From: an uncultured Bacteroidota bacterium
GTDB lineage: Bacteria; Bacteroidota; Rhodothermia; Rhodothermales; Salinibacteraceae
Assembly: GCA_913055845.1 (NCBI GenBank)
Contig: CAJXKO010000002.1
Location: forward strand, 1 to 64,000
Length of the DNA: 64,000 nucleotides
Direction: 5' to 3'
Shown one piece after another: positions 1-12,579 of this stretch. The translations under genes and the position numbers were made by a program. Under the pieces are notes generated by a model. The model had not been told where the DNA came from. It did not search any database and was given only the letters and a program-made list of their open reading frames with translations. The first letter of the stretch is position 1. Each line of letters starts with the position of its first letter.

Positions 1-75
1 GAGGGGCTCAGGTTTGCGATTCGGGAGGGGGGGCACACGGTTGGCGCAGGCGTCGTTACCGATATCCTGGACTAG
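1..75 (+). CDS. tuf: Elongation factor Tu, C-terminal end (partial)
   Basis: Only the last 24 codons and the TAG stop lie in the window. They read EGLRFAIREGGHTVGAGVVT followed by DILD, which is the conserved end of EF-Tu domain III (the RxGGxTVGAGVV motif). EF-Tu is the GTPase that brings aminoacyl-tRNA to the ribosome. It lies 20 bases before tRNA-Trp, matching the common bacterial order tuf-trnW-secE-nusG, so co-transcription is likely. The 5' end is outside the window. Confidence 0.93.
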   Translation, partial: EGLRFAIREGGHTVGAGVVTDILD

Positions 76-95
76 AATTGCACCCCGATCGAGTT

Positions 96-169
96 GCGGA
101 CGTAGCTCAATTTGGCAGAGCAGCGGACTCCAAATCCGCCGGTTGGGGGTTCGAGTCCTCCCGTCCGTG
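96..169 (+). tRNA. trnW: tRNA-Trp (anticodon CCA)
   Basis: A full cloverleaf can be folded by eye. The acceptor arm GCGGACG pairs with CGTCCGT with a G-U closing pair. The anticodon loop reads CTCCAAA, giving anticodon CCA. The T arm is GGGGG-TTCGAGT-CCTCC with one G-U pair. The discriminator base is G and no CCA end is encoded. Its position between tuf and secE is the usual one for tRNA-Trp in many bacteria, which supports the identity. Confidence 0.96.
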
Positions 170-278
170 CTATAGGGGCCCGCCAGTGCCCTGAACTGGT
201 CCTTTTCGTGCGTGCCAGCGAGCGCCGCCGCAATGGTCGGCGCGAACCATGGCCTGATCATTTGACATCTTGCTGCTT

Positions 279-464
279 ATGACCTGGATCCGTGAGTATC
301 TACAGAACGTTGTCGCGGAGATGGAGAAGGTGAATTGGCCAAGCCGTGATGAACTGATTAGCAGCACGCTCATCACGATCGTAGCGACGCTCATGATCTC
401 CGGATTTATCTTCCTGGCTGACCAGGTCATTCAGCGGACACTGGAAATCCTCTACCGAGTATAG
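279..464 (+). CDS. secE: Preprotein translocase subunit SecE
   Basis: The 61-residue protein has the short single-membrane-span form of SecE typical outside enterobacteria. A short amphipathic cytosolic region with the motif EMEKVNWPSRDEL is followed by one hydrophobic segment at about residues 30-53. SecE clamps SecY in the Sec translocon of the inner membrane. ATG at 279 is preferred over an in-frame TTG at 270. The neighbours trnW upstream and nusG 50 bases downstream are the classic arrangement. Confidence 0.95.
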   Translation: MTWIREYLQNVVAEMEKVNWPSRDELISSTLITIVATLMISGFIFLADQVIQRTLEILYRV

Positions 465-514
465 CTCCACTGGAGACGAGCGCCGCCTTCCCATGCCCGC
501 GCATCTTTTGCTGT

Positions 515-1090
515 ATGCACTCGACGTCTGCCATGCCTGAAGCCACGGACTCTGATACATGGTATGTGCTTCGCACCTTCTCAAACCACGAGAAGAAGGT
601 GCGCCGGTACCTCGAAAGTGAGATTGAGCGGCTCGGGCTCGAGGACTTGGTCGAAGAAATCCTGATTCCAACGGAGACGGTTTTTGAGATGAAGGGCGGG
701 GAAAAGAAGACCAAGGAAAAGACGTTCTTCCCGGGATACATTCTCCTCAACTGTACGCTGACCTCGGAACTCCGAGACGTGGCGGAGGATCTTCCGTCGG
801 TGATTGGGTTCCTGACGGCAGGCACTGGCGACGAGCCGACGCAGCTTCGGGAGGAGGAGATTAAACGCATTCTCGGGAAGATGGACCGGGCCGAGGAAAT
901 GGGCGAGCAGCCTGAAATGCCATTCAAGGTGGGCGATCCAGTGAAAGTGGTAGACGGGCCGTTCGACAGCTTCAACGGAATTGTCGAGGACGTCTATCCG
1001 GACAAAATGAAGGTAAAGGTTATGGTCTCCATCTTCGGGCGGAAGACCCCCGTGGAGCTCGATTACCTGCAGGTAGAGCACGAAGAGTAG
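515..1090 (+). CDS. nusG: Transcription termination/antitermination factor NusG
   Basis: The 191-residue protein shows the NGN domain (WYVLRTFSNHEKKV near the start, FFPGYILL in the middle) and a C-terminal KOW domain (residues about 135-190: FKVGDPVKVVDGPF, VSIFGRKTPVELDY). NusG binds the RNA polymerase clamp and links it to Rho or ribosomal S10. The length is normal. An alternative ATG lies at 533, just before the conserved region, and could be the true start. It sits between secE and rplK as in most bacteria. Confidence 0.95.
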   Translation: MHSTSAMPEATDSDTWYVLRTFSNHEKKVRRYLESEIERLGLEDLVEEILIPTETVFEMKGGEKKTKEKTFFPGYILLNCTLTSELRDVAEDLPSVIGFLTAGTGDEPTQLREEEIKRILGKMDRAEEMGEQPEMPFKVGDPVKVVDGPFDSFNGIVEDVYPDKMKVKVMVSIFGRKTPVELDYLQVEHEE

Positions 1091-1198
1091 CGCCCCGGCC
1101 CCATGCATGGGCCAATAGTTCCTTCAACGATTCTCGCATCCTTCTAAAAAAGTGGCGGGAGTGGCCCCTGAGGCTACGTCCGAACCGCCTGTGTAGAT

Positions 1199-1642
1199 AT
1201 GGCAGCACCGGTTGAGCAAACCATTAAGCTCCAAATTAAAGGTGGACAGGCCAACCCTGCTCCGCCCATCGGCCCCGCCCTGGGCCAGCATGGAGTGAAC
1301 ATCATGGAATTCTGCAAGGCATTCAACTCACGCACCGAAGACCGGATGGGGACACTCTTGCCGGTCGAAATTACCGTCTACGCCGATCGGTCCTTTGACT
1401 TTATCGTCAAGAGCCCACCGGCGTCGGTCCTTCTGAAGCAAAAAGCTGAGATTGAGACGGCCGCTGGCGATCCGCTCCGGGAAGATGCGGGCACGGTGAG
1501 CTGGGACGATTGTCTCGACATTGCCGAGCAAAAGCTCGAGGACCTGAATGCTCATACGGTGGAGAAGGGGGCGAGCATGGTTGCCGGAACGGCCCGCTCA
1601 ATGGGGATCACTGTTGAAGGCAAGCCAGCCCACGAGCAGTAG
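1199..1642 (+). CDS. rplK: 50S ribosomal protein L11
   Basis: The 147-residue sequence starts with the L11 hallmark [24 protein letters not shown] and contains the rRNA-binding C-terminal domain with the late signature [13 protein letters not shown]11 forms the base of the GTPase-associated centre on 23S rRNA. The length fits the family (about 141-147). The ATG at 1199 follows GTGTAGAT with no Shine-Dalgarno sequence. It precedes rplA by 131 bases. Confidence 0.97.
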   Translation: MAAPVEQTIKLQIKGGQANPAPPIGPALGQHGVNIMEFCKAFNSRTEDRMGTLLPVEITVYADRSFDFIVKSPPASVLLKQKAEIETAAGDPLREDAGTVSWDDCLDIAEQKLEDLNAHTVEKGASMVAGTARSMGITVEGKPAHEQ

Positions 1643-1773
1643 TACCATACTGCCTGGCACGGAACGGCGGCGGGGCTGTGTACCCCCGCTCCGCCCCTGT
1701 CGAGTCACTAACTGTTGTTCACGCGGGAGTCGCCTCCACGAGGGACGTTTGCACCGCACAATCGTACCCAATC

Positions 1774-2487
1774 ATGGCTAAGACCGAAGGAAAACGATAC
1801 AGAGACGCCCAAGAGCTCGTTGAGGATCAGGAGGAGCCCGTGGGGCTCCGGAAAGCCGCTGAACTGGCGAAAGAAACGGCCACCGCCGGCTTTGACGAGT
1901 CGATCGACTTGGACCTACGCCTCGGGGTCGATCCCCAGCACGCCGACCAGATGGTGCGTGGGTCCATCACACTGCCGAACGGCACTGGGCGAGAAGTGAC
2001 CGTACTTGTCCTCGCCAGCGAGGGAAAGCAAGAAGAGGCGGAGGCGGCAGGAGCCGACTACGTAGGCCTCGACGAGTACATCGACCGCATTCAGGAAGAA
2101 AACTGGCTTGACTTCGACGTGGTCATTGCGACACCGGACGTGATGGGACAAGTCGGCCAGCTTGGTCGCATTTTGGGTCCGCGTGGTCTCATGCCGAATC
2201 CGAAAAGCGGGACGGTAACAATGGATTTGGCCGAGGCGATTGAAGAGGTCAAAGCCGGGAAGATCGAGTTTCGAGTCGATCGGAGCGGAAACCTCCACAC
2301 CGCCATCGGGAAGGCCTCCTTTTCGCCGGAGGAGCTCTACGAAAATGCCCGGGCACTTCTCCAGGAAGTGATTCGACTCCGACCAGCATCCGCGGGGGGA
2401 TTGTATCTGCGCTCGATCACGATGTCGGCCACGATGGGACCGCCCGTGCGCATCGACCGCAGTTCCGTTCTCCGTGAGGCTCGGTAG
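1774..2487 (+). CDS. rplA: 50S ribosomal protein L1
   Basis: The start at 1774 gives 237 residues beginning [13 protein letters not shown] longer in-frame start at 1678 adds residues not found in L1. Conserved L1 features are [15 protein letters not shown], the [18 protein letters not shown] motif and a late GKASFS segment. L1 forms the stalk near the ribosomal E site and in many bacteria represses its own operon. The C-terminal region ([14 protein letters not shown]) is normal. Confidence 0.96.
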   Translation: MAKTEGKRYRDAQELVEDQEEPVGLRKAAELAKETATAGFDESIDLDLRLGVDPQHADQMVRGSITLPNGTGREVTVLVLASEGKQEEAEAAGADYVGLDEYIDRIQEENWLDFDVVIATPDVMGQVGQLGRILGPRGLMPNPKSGTVTMDLAEAIEEVKAGKIEFRVDRSGNLHTAIGKASFSPEELYENARALLQEVIRLRPASAGGLYLRSITMSATMGPPVRIDRSSVLREAR

Positions 2488-2538
2488 ACGCCCGCGTCCG
2501 GTCCACCGCCATTGAACGCCGACCAATTTTTACAGCCC

Positions 2539-3072
2539 ATGTCGAAGAATCGCGCCGAGAAAGCTGAGATCATCGACCAGATCGGGGAGAAGCTAAGCGA
2601 ATACCCGATCCTCTACCTTACCAATTTCGAAGGTCTGACCGTCGCCCAATCCAACGAGCTTCGTGGCCGCTTTCGCGAGGCAGGCGTCGACTATCAGGTC
2701 ACGAAGAACACCCTGGCCCGGATGGCCCTCGATCGGATCGAGGGGAAAGACGCCCTTGAGGAGTTCTTTGCCGGGCCCACGGCCGTTGCCTTCAGCGAAG
2801 ATCCGGCCAAGCCAGCCCGTGTAATCCAGGACTTCTTGGAAGAAGAGGACCTGGAGCGCCCCGAACTGAAGGTGGCTTGGATTGAGGGCGAATTGTATGA
2901 GGACCCGGAAGCACTCGATACGCTTGCGGACCTGAAATCTAGAGAAGAGCTCATTGGAGAAATTGTGGGGCTGCTTCTGGCTCCCTCCCAAAACATTGTC
3001 GGCAGCCTGCAGGGAACTGGGCAGCGACTGGCTGGCATTCTCCAATCGCTTGCGGAAGAAGACGACGAATAG
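2539..3072 (+). CDS. rplJ: 50S ribosomal protein L10
   Basis: The start at 2539 gives 177 residues beginning MSKNRAEKAEIIDQIGEKL. An earlier non-ATG in-frame start at 2512 looks unlikely. The N-terminal domain carries NFEGLTVAQSNELRGRFREA and VTKNTLARMA, typical of L10, and the C-terminal helix that binds L7/L12 is Glu-rich. L10 anchors L7/L12 dimers to the ribosome stalk. Only 51 bases separate it from rplA, so the long structured L10 leader known from E. coli does not fit upstream. Confidence 0.95.
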   Translation: MSKNRAEKAEIIDQIGEKLSEYPILYLTNFEGLTVAQSNELRGRFREAGVDYQVTKNTLARMALDRIEGKDALEEFFAGPTAVAFSEDPAKPARVIQDFLEEEDLERPELKVAWIEGELYEDPEALDTLADLKSREELIGEIVGLLLAPSQNIVGSLQGTGQRLAGILQSLAEEDDE

Positions 3073-3193
3073 CGCCCGCCGTCATCTGCGGTAAAGTCGG
3101 GCGTTTACTCCTTCACATTCACCTTAATTTGCGACGCAGTCTCGCCAGCAGGTGGGGCACAGACCGTCGCTGGACCAACACACCTACGAACCT

Positions 3194-3577
3194 ATGGCTG
3201 ACATTGAAGAACTTGCGGAACAGCTTGTTGGACTCACAATCAAGGAGGCCAACGAGCTTGCGAATCATCTTGAAGAGGAATACGACATCCAGCCGGCATC
3301 GGCGGGCGTTGCCGTAGCCGCCGATGGCGGAGGCGGAGCCGACGGCGAAGCCGAAGAAGAGGAGCAGACAGCGTTTGACGTTGTGCTCACCGGCATTGGA
3401 GGTAACAAGATTCAGGTCATCAAGGAGGTCCGCTCCATTACCGGCCTGGGGCTGAAGGAGGCGAAGTCCCTTGTGGATGAGGCCCCGAATCCGGTGAAGG
3501 AAGGCGTCTCCCGGGAAGAGGCCGATGATCTAAAGGCCCAGATCGAAGACGCCGGCGGTGAGGTGGAGCTTCAGTAG
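3194..3577 (+). CDS. rplL: 50S ribosomal protein L7/L12
   Basis: The start at 3194 gives 127 residues ([20 protein letters not shown]). The order is N-terminal dimerisation domain, a Gly/Glu-rich hinge, and a C-terminal factor-binding domain with [20 protein letters not shown] and the [15 protein letters not shown] motif. L7/L12 recruits translation GTPases. The hinge is strikingly acidic, fitting a halophile. In-frame residues upstream of 3194 do not belong to the family. A 575-base spacer follows before rpoB. Confidence 0.96.
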   Translation: MADIEELAEQLVGLTIKEANELANHLEEEYDIQPASAGVAVAADGGGGADGEAEEEEQTAFDVVLTGIGGNKIQVIKEVRSITGLGLKEAKSLVDEAPNPVKEGVSREEADDLKAQIEDAGGEVELQ

Positions 3578-3643
3578 CCCTCGTCGATCGGGCGATGGGG
3601 ACCCGTCTAAGGCCTGTCGCTCGACCATACCGCCGTTCAAGAG

Positions 3644-3675
3644 AGGCCGATCCCGGCTTTGTCCGGGATTGGCCT
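3644..3675 (+). terminator. Hairpin after rplL, possible attenuator
   Basis: Thirteen consecutive pairs (one G-U) form between AGGCCGATCCCGG and CCGGGATTGGCCT around a six-base loop. No T-run follows, so this is either a partial attenuator between ribosomal protein and RNA polymerase genes or an RNA processing or stability element. It is not a clear intrinsic terminator. Its position 67 bases after the rplL stop matches where attenuators lie in other bacteria. Confidence 0.45.
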
Positions 3676-4099
3676 TCGGCGTCTTGGGTTAGTGCTGGAG
3701 CGGAAGGCGTCCGTAGCCCTGAAACAACCCTATAGGGCCGATCGTAGACCGATTCCTGTCTGAGTGTGTTTCTTTGGGCGAACCCCCGGCCCTGCGAACT
3801 TCTGTTGCTCGACAGGCACGCCCTATCCGATGCCGGAGCGTGTCCTCCGGCGGTCATCCCCTCCATCCTGAGCCTGACCGGTGGATTCTCGCGAATGAGC
3901 CTGTACATCTGTGCACAGGGGAATACTGCGCTCGTTATCAGCACGCCGAGCGCACTGGGCAACCCCAGTATCTTGAAGGGGGCACACGCGCCGTCGGGAA
4001 GAATCGTCCCGCCGCGCAATCCCTGACGAGGCGCCGCCCTCGGCGCGCACGTCTACAACCACGCGCACTCCGGCCATCCTGGGTCCTTCCGGACGAAAA

Positions 4100-4129
4100 T
4101 TGGGAGGATCTCTGCGAACGTAGTATACT
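4100..4129 (+). promoter_or_regulatory. Possible rpoB promoter
   Basis: TTGGGA at 4100-4105 and TATACT at 4124-4129 are separated by 18 bases, close to a housekeeping sigma -35/-10 pair. The -10 is good and the -35 is weak. Transcription would start about 17 bases before the rpoB ATG, giving a very short leader. This is inference from pattern only. Confidence 0.35.
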
Positions 4130-4152
4130 CACGCCAGCGATTTCTACAGCTT

Positions 4153-7100
4153 ATGCCGACCTTCCTGAACGGGGACATTTCCACGCCTGGACACCTTGAA
4201 GATGCGAAGCCGCGAAAAAGCTTCGCAGACATTCCGCAGGTGTGGGACTATCCAGACTTTCTGGACGTTCAACTGAAAACCTTCCATGACTTTGTGCAGG
4301 ATGATGTCCCGCCTGCTGATCGAGAAAACGAAGGGCTCCAGGCCGTCTTCAACGAGCACTTCCCGATCAAGGACAATCGTGACCGATATACACTCGAATT
4401 TGTAAGCTACGAGCTTGACGCTCCGAAGCACACGGTGCAGGAGTGCATCGCGCAGGGATTGACGTATTCCGTCCCGTTGAAGGCGACGCTTCGCCTGTCG
4501 AGTAAGGAAGAAGAGGGGGGCGAGGAGGCCATTGAGGCCATCGAGCAGGAAGTATACCTCGGCACGCTCCCGTTCATGACGGACCGAGGAACATTCATTG
4601 TGAACGGGGCCGAGCGTGTGATCGTCTCACAACTTCACCGGAGTCCGGGGGCCTTCTTCGAGAAGGAAATCCACTCGAACGGCACGGAGCTCTTCAGCGC
4701 CCGCGTCATCCCGTTCCGCGGCTCCTGGATGGAGTTCTCCACGGATGTCCGCGACGTGCTCTGGGCGTACGTGGACCGGAAGAAGAAGGTGCCGGTGACC
4801 ACGCTGCTCCGCGCGCTGGGCTACTCCAGTGACGAGGAGATCGTAAAGATGTTTGACCTGGCCGACGCGGTCGACATCGAGGATGAGGAGGAGTTCGAGG
4901 ACTACCTCGGCCGTGAGTTGGCCACCAGCGTCACGATCGAGAAGACAATTGAGATTGTTGACGAGGACACCGGAGAGGTGGTCGACGAAGAGACGGAGCG
5001 AGAGGTGCTTCTTCCCGCCGAGCACGAACTGGAAGAAGGTGACTGGGAAGACCTTGAAGAGTACGATGTGAGTCGCCTCTACCTCGTTCGCGAGGACGTA
5101 GAAGACGAGGCACTTGACAAGAGCACGCTCGTGGAGACCCTGCAGAAGGACTCCTCGCACACCGAGGAAGAGGCGCTTGATGTCATCTATGAGAAGCTTC
5201 GTGGCAGCGAAGCGCCCGATCTGGACTCGGCCCGGGAAGCCCTGAACCGGCTCTTTTTCAATGAGGATCGCTACGACCTTGGCGACGTGGGGCGGCACCG
5301 CATCAATGCCCGGCTGGGCCTGGATGTGGACGATGATGTGAAGGTGCTCACGAAAGAAGACGTGGTGGGGATCGTCCGAGAGCTCATTCGGCTTCAGAAC
5401 GGTGAGAGCACGGCCGACGACATTGACCACCTGAGCAACCGTCGCGTGAAGACGGTGGGCGAGCAGTTGGGCTCGCAATTCTCTCTTGGTCTGGCCCGTA
5501 TGGCGCGCACCATCAAGGAGCGCATGAATCTGCGGGACGCCGATAAGTTTACCCCGAAGGACCTGGTGAATGCCCGGACCATCGAGAGCGTGATCAACAC
5601 GTTCTTCGGGACGAACCAGCTCAGCCAGTTCATGGATCAGACCAATGCCCTGGCCGAGATGACCCACAAGCGCCGCATGTCGGCGCTGGGCCCGGGAGGG
5701 TTGACCCGCGAGCGTGCTGGCTTTGAGGTGCGTGATGTCCATCACACGCACTACGGACGGCTCTGTCCCATCGAGACGCCAGAGGGGCCGAACATTGGCC
5801 TCATGCTTTCGCTTTGCGTGCACTCTACCATCAACGACTTTGGATTCCTCGAAACGCCGTACCGCGTCGTCGAAGACGGGCGGGTGACCGACGAGGTGGA
5901 ATACCTCTCGGCTGAAGAGGAAGACCAGGCCATGGTGGCGCAGGCCAACGCGCCAATCGACGACGACGGCAACTTTGTGGGCGACGAGGTGCGCTGCCGG
6001 TTCCAGGGGGACTTCCCAGTCGTGGATCCAGAGGAGGTGCAGTACATGGACGTGGCGCCGAACCAGATCGTGTCCCCGTCGGCCAGCCTCATCCCGTTCC
6101 TCTCACACAACGATGCCAACCGGGCGCTCATGGGGTCGAACATGCAGCGCCAGGGCGTGCCGCTTCTGCGGAGCGACTCTCCGATTGTGGGTACCGGGCT
6201 GGAAGGCCAGGTGGCCAAGGACTCACGCTCCTGTGTGGTGGCCGAAGGCGACGGCGTTGTCGAATACGTCGACGCCGAGCGCATCGTCGTGCGCTACGAT
6301 GAGGAGCAGGACAAGACGGATCTCACCTTCGGCGAGCCGGTGCAGGAGTATGAGCTCACCAAGTTCCGCCGCACCAACCAGGACACTTGCATGAACCAGA
6401 AGCCGATCGTCCAGGCGGGCGATCGCGTGGAGGAGGGCGAGGTGCTCACGGACGGCTTCGCGATGGAGAAGGGCGAGTTGGCGTTGGGCAAGAACGTCCT
6501 CTGCGCGTTCATGCCCTGGCACGGCTACAACTACGAGGACGCCATCGTCATCAGCGAGCGCCTCGTGGCCGACGACGTGTACACCTCGGTCCACATTGAA
6601 GAGTTTGAGCACGAGGTGCGCGACACGAAGCGTGGAGAGGAGGAGCTCACCCGTGAGATTCCAAATGTCAGCGAAGAGGCCACGAAGGACCTCGACGAGC
6701 GCGGCATTATCCGCGTGGGGGCAGAGGTGACGCCGGGCGACATCATTGTTGGCAAGATTACGCCGAAGGGCGAGACCGACCCGACCCCTGAGGAGAAACT
6801 CCTCCGGGCCATCTTCGGCGACAAGGCCGGCGATGTGAAGGATGCCTCGCTCAAGGCGAAGCCGGGGATGGAAGGCGGTGTCGTAATTGACACGAAGCTC
6901 TTTAGCCGCCGTGAACTCGATCCCGCCTCCAAGAAGATGGAGGAGAAGCGCCTCGAAAACATTGAGAACGAGCACGAGCGTAAGCTCAGCGACCTCAACG
7001 AGCGCCTCTGGGAGAAATTCTTTAGTCTCGTTGAGGGAGCCACCACCGTCGGGATCGAAGACCGCGACGGTGAGGTTATTCTCAGTGAGGGGGCCGAGTT

Positions 7101-8016
7101 TGAGGAAGAGGCCTTCGACGACGTGGACCCGGCCGACCTGAGCACACGGGACCCGTACACCGAGGATGAGGAGCTGAACAATCAGATTCACACGCTCCTG
7201 CGCAACTATAAGTCGCGCCGCCGCGACATCGAAGGGGCGACCAAGCGCCAGAAGCATCAGGTGGAAATGGGGGACGAGTTGCCCTCTGGCGTCGTGCAAC
7301 TGGCCAAGGCGTACGTGGCGCGCAAGAAGAAAATTGAGGTCGGCGACAAGATGGCCGGCCGGCACGGTAACAAGGGGGTGATCGCGAAGATTGCCCCGGT
7401 CGAGGATATGCCGTTCCTTGACGACGGGACGCCGGTGGACCTGGTACTGAACCCGCTCGGTGTACCGTCGCGCATGAACCTCGGGCAGATCTACGAGACG
7501 CTGCTCGGATGGGCCGGAGACAAGCTCGGCGTAAAGTACTCCACGCCCATCTTCGACGGCGCCTCACTTGAAGACGTGGGCGACGAGCTGGAGAAGGCCG
7601 GTCTGCCCCGCGACGGGAAGGCGCAGCTCTACGATGGCCGCACTGGTGAGCCCTTCGATGAGAAAACCACGGTGGGCCAGATCTACATGATGAAGCTGGA
7701 ACACCTCGTGGAGGACAAAATGCACGCCCGCTCCATTGGGCCGTACAGCCTTATCACCCAGCAGCCGCTCGGCGGAAAGGCACAGTTCGGCGGGCAGCGG
7801 CTCGGCGAGATGGAGGTATGGGCGCTCTACGCCTATGGTGCCTCCAATACGCTGCAGGAGATGCTCACCTACAAGTCGGACGATGTACAGGGCCGCTCCG
7901 AGGCCTACGAGTCCATCGTGAAGGGCGAGAACTTGCCCTCGCCCGGCGTACCGGAGAGCTTCAACGTGCTCGTCCGTGAGCTCCAGGGGCTCGGGCTCGA
8001 GGTGACGCTCGACTAA
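4153..8016 (+). CDS. rpoB: DNA-directed RNA polymerase subunit beta
   Basis: The 1287-residue protein carries the beta-subunit landmarks. The rifampicin region starts near residue 484 (FFGTNQLSQFMDQTNAL), followed by SALGPGGLTRERAGFEVRDV and CPIETPEGPNIGL. Later come GRHGNKGVI and the C-terminal GGQRLGEMEVWALYAYGA. It forms half of the polymerase active-site cleft with RpoC. An acidic insertion lies around residues 250-310. Asp and His of the rifampicin pocket and SALGP are intact. The segment DQTNALAEMTH differs from E. coli DQNNPLSEITH at four sites. rpoC follows after 101 bases. Confidence 0.98.
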   Translation: MPTFLNGDISTPGHLEDAKPRKSFADIPQVWDYPDFLDVQLKTFHDFVQDDVPPADRENEGLQAVFNEHFPIKDNRDRYTLEFVSYELDAPKHTVQECIAQGLTYSVPLKATLRLSSKEEEGGEEAIEAIEQEVYLGTLPFMTDRGTFIVNGAERVIVSQLHRSPGAFFEKEIHSNGTELFSARVIPFRGSWMEFSTDVRDVLWAYVDRKKKVPVTTLLRALGYSSDEEIVKMFDLADAVDIEDEEEFEDYLGRELATSVTIEKTIEIVDEDTGEVVDEETEREVLLPAEHELEEGDWEDLEEYDVSRLYLVREDVEDEALDKSTLVETLQKDSSHTEEEALDVIYEKLRGSEAPDLDSAREALNRLFFNEDRYDLGDVGRHRINARLGLDVDDDVKVLTKEDVVGIVRELIRLQNGESTADDIDHLSNRRVKTVGEQLGSQFSLGLARMARTIKERMNLRDADKFTPKDLVNARTIESVINTFFGTNQLSQFMDQTNALAEMTHKRRMSALGPGGLTRERAGFEVRDVHHTHYGRLCPIETPEGPNIGLMLSLCVHSTINDFGFLETPYRVVEDGRVTDEVEYLSAEEEDQAMVAQANAPIDDDGNFVGDEVRCRFQGDFPVVDPEEVQYMDVAPNQIVSPSASLIPFLSHNDANRALMGSNMQRQGVPLLRSDSPIVGTGLEGQVAKDSRSCVVAEGDGVVEYVDAERIVVRYDEEQDKTDLTFGEPVQEYELTKFRRTNQDTCMNQKPIVQAGDRVEEGEVLTDGFAMEKGELALGKNVLCAFMPWHGYNYEDAIVISERLVADDVYTSVHIEEFEHEVRDTKRGEEELTREIPNVSEEATKDLDERGIIRVGAEVTPGDIIVGKITPKGETDPTPEEKLLRAIFGDKAGDVKDASLKAKPGMEGGVVIDTKLFSRRELDPASKKMEEKRLENIENEHERKLSDLNERLWEKFFSLVEGATTVGIEDRDGEVILSEGAEFEEEAFDDVDPADLSTRDPYTEDEELNNQIHTLLRNYKSRRRDIEGATKRQKHQVEMGDELPSGVVQLAKAYVARKKKIEVGDKMAGRHGNKGVIAKIAPVEDMPFLDDGTPVDLVLNPLGVPSRMNLGQIYETLLGWAGDKLGVKYSTPIFDGASLEDVGDELEKAGLPRDGKAQLYDGRTGEPFDEKTTVGQIYMMKLEHLVEDKMHARSIGPYSLITQQPLGGKAQFGGQRLGEMEVWALYAYGASNTLQEMLTYKSDDVQGRSEAYESIVKGENLPSPGVPESFNVLVRELQGLGLEVTLD

Positions 8017-8117
8017 ATTTGCGGAGTGCGAAGCCACCGGGCCATTGGGTCCGGTAACTGCTTCGTTTGCTTCCGCCCCCCCACTCCGCACGCTAACTTC
8101 CAGATTCCCAACCGCAT

Positions 8118-12467
<4,350 letters not shown>

Positions 12468-12495
12468 CGCCCGCAAGGTCATCCACAGCATTCTG

Positions 12496-12535
12496 TCGCC
12501 CCGGCCCGCCCACCTGGCGGGTCGGGGCGATGGTA
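12496..12535 (+). terminator. Hairpin terminator after rpoC
   Basis: A 15-bp stem (TCGCCCCGGCCCGCC with GGCGGGTCGGGGCGA, one G-U pair) closes a five-base loop 28 bases after the rpoC stop. The following TGGTATTTGG is only modestly T-rich. The stem strength and place argue for termination of the tuf-rpoC region. Confidence 0.6.
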
Positions 12536-12579
12536 TTTGGGGGGTACGCCGCGTGCTCAGCAGAAAAGGCCCGCCGTCT

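Larger units (their letters stand above)
3578..4152. other. rplL-rpoB intergenic spacer
   Basis: This 575-base gap shows no convincing protein gene, although several frames are open by GC bias. It contains a strong hairpin at 3644-3675, a short CCCTATAGGG palindrome near 3730, and a possible promoter just before rpoB. In other bacteria the rplL-rpoB gap carries an attenuator and an RNA processing site, so a similar tuning role is an inference. Confidence 0.6.

Noticed and set aside
1100-1120. CCCATGCATGGG palindrome after nusG
   Set aside because: It has no loop room for a useful hairpin and no T-run, so it is not called a terminator.
5602-5700. Rifampicin-region substitutions in RpoB (DQTNALAEM) as a resistance marker
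   Set aside because: Most of these changes also seem usual in Bacteroidota, and the Asp, His and Ser residues of the pocket are intact.
4627-5823. A 398-codon minus-strand frame inside rpoB
   Set aside because: It lies wholly antisense to conserved rpoB sequence and has no family pattern.
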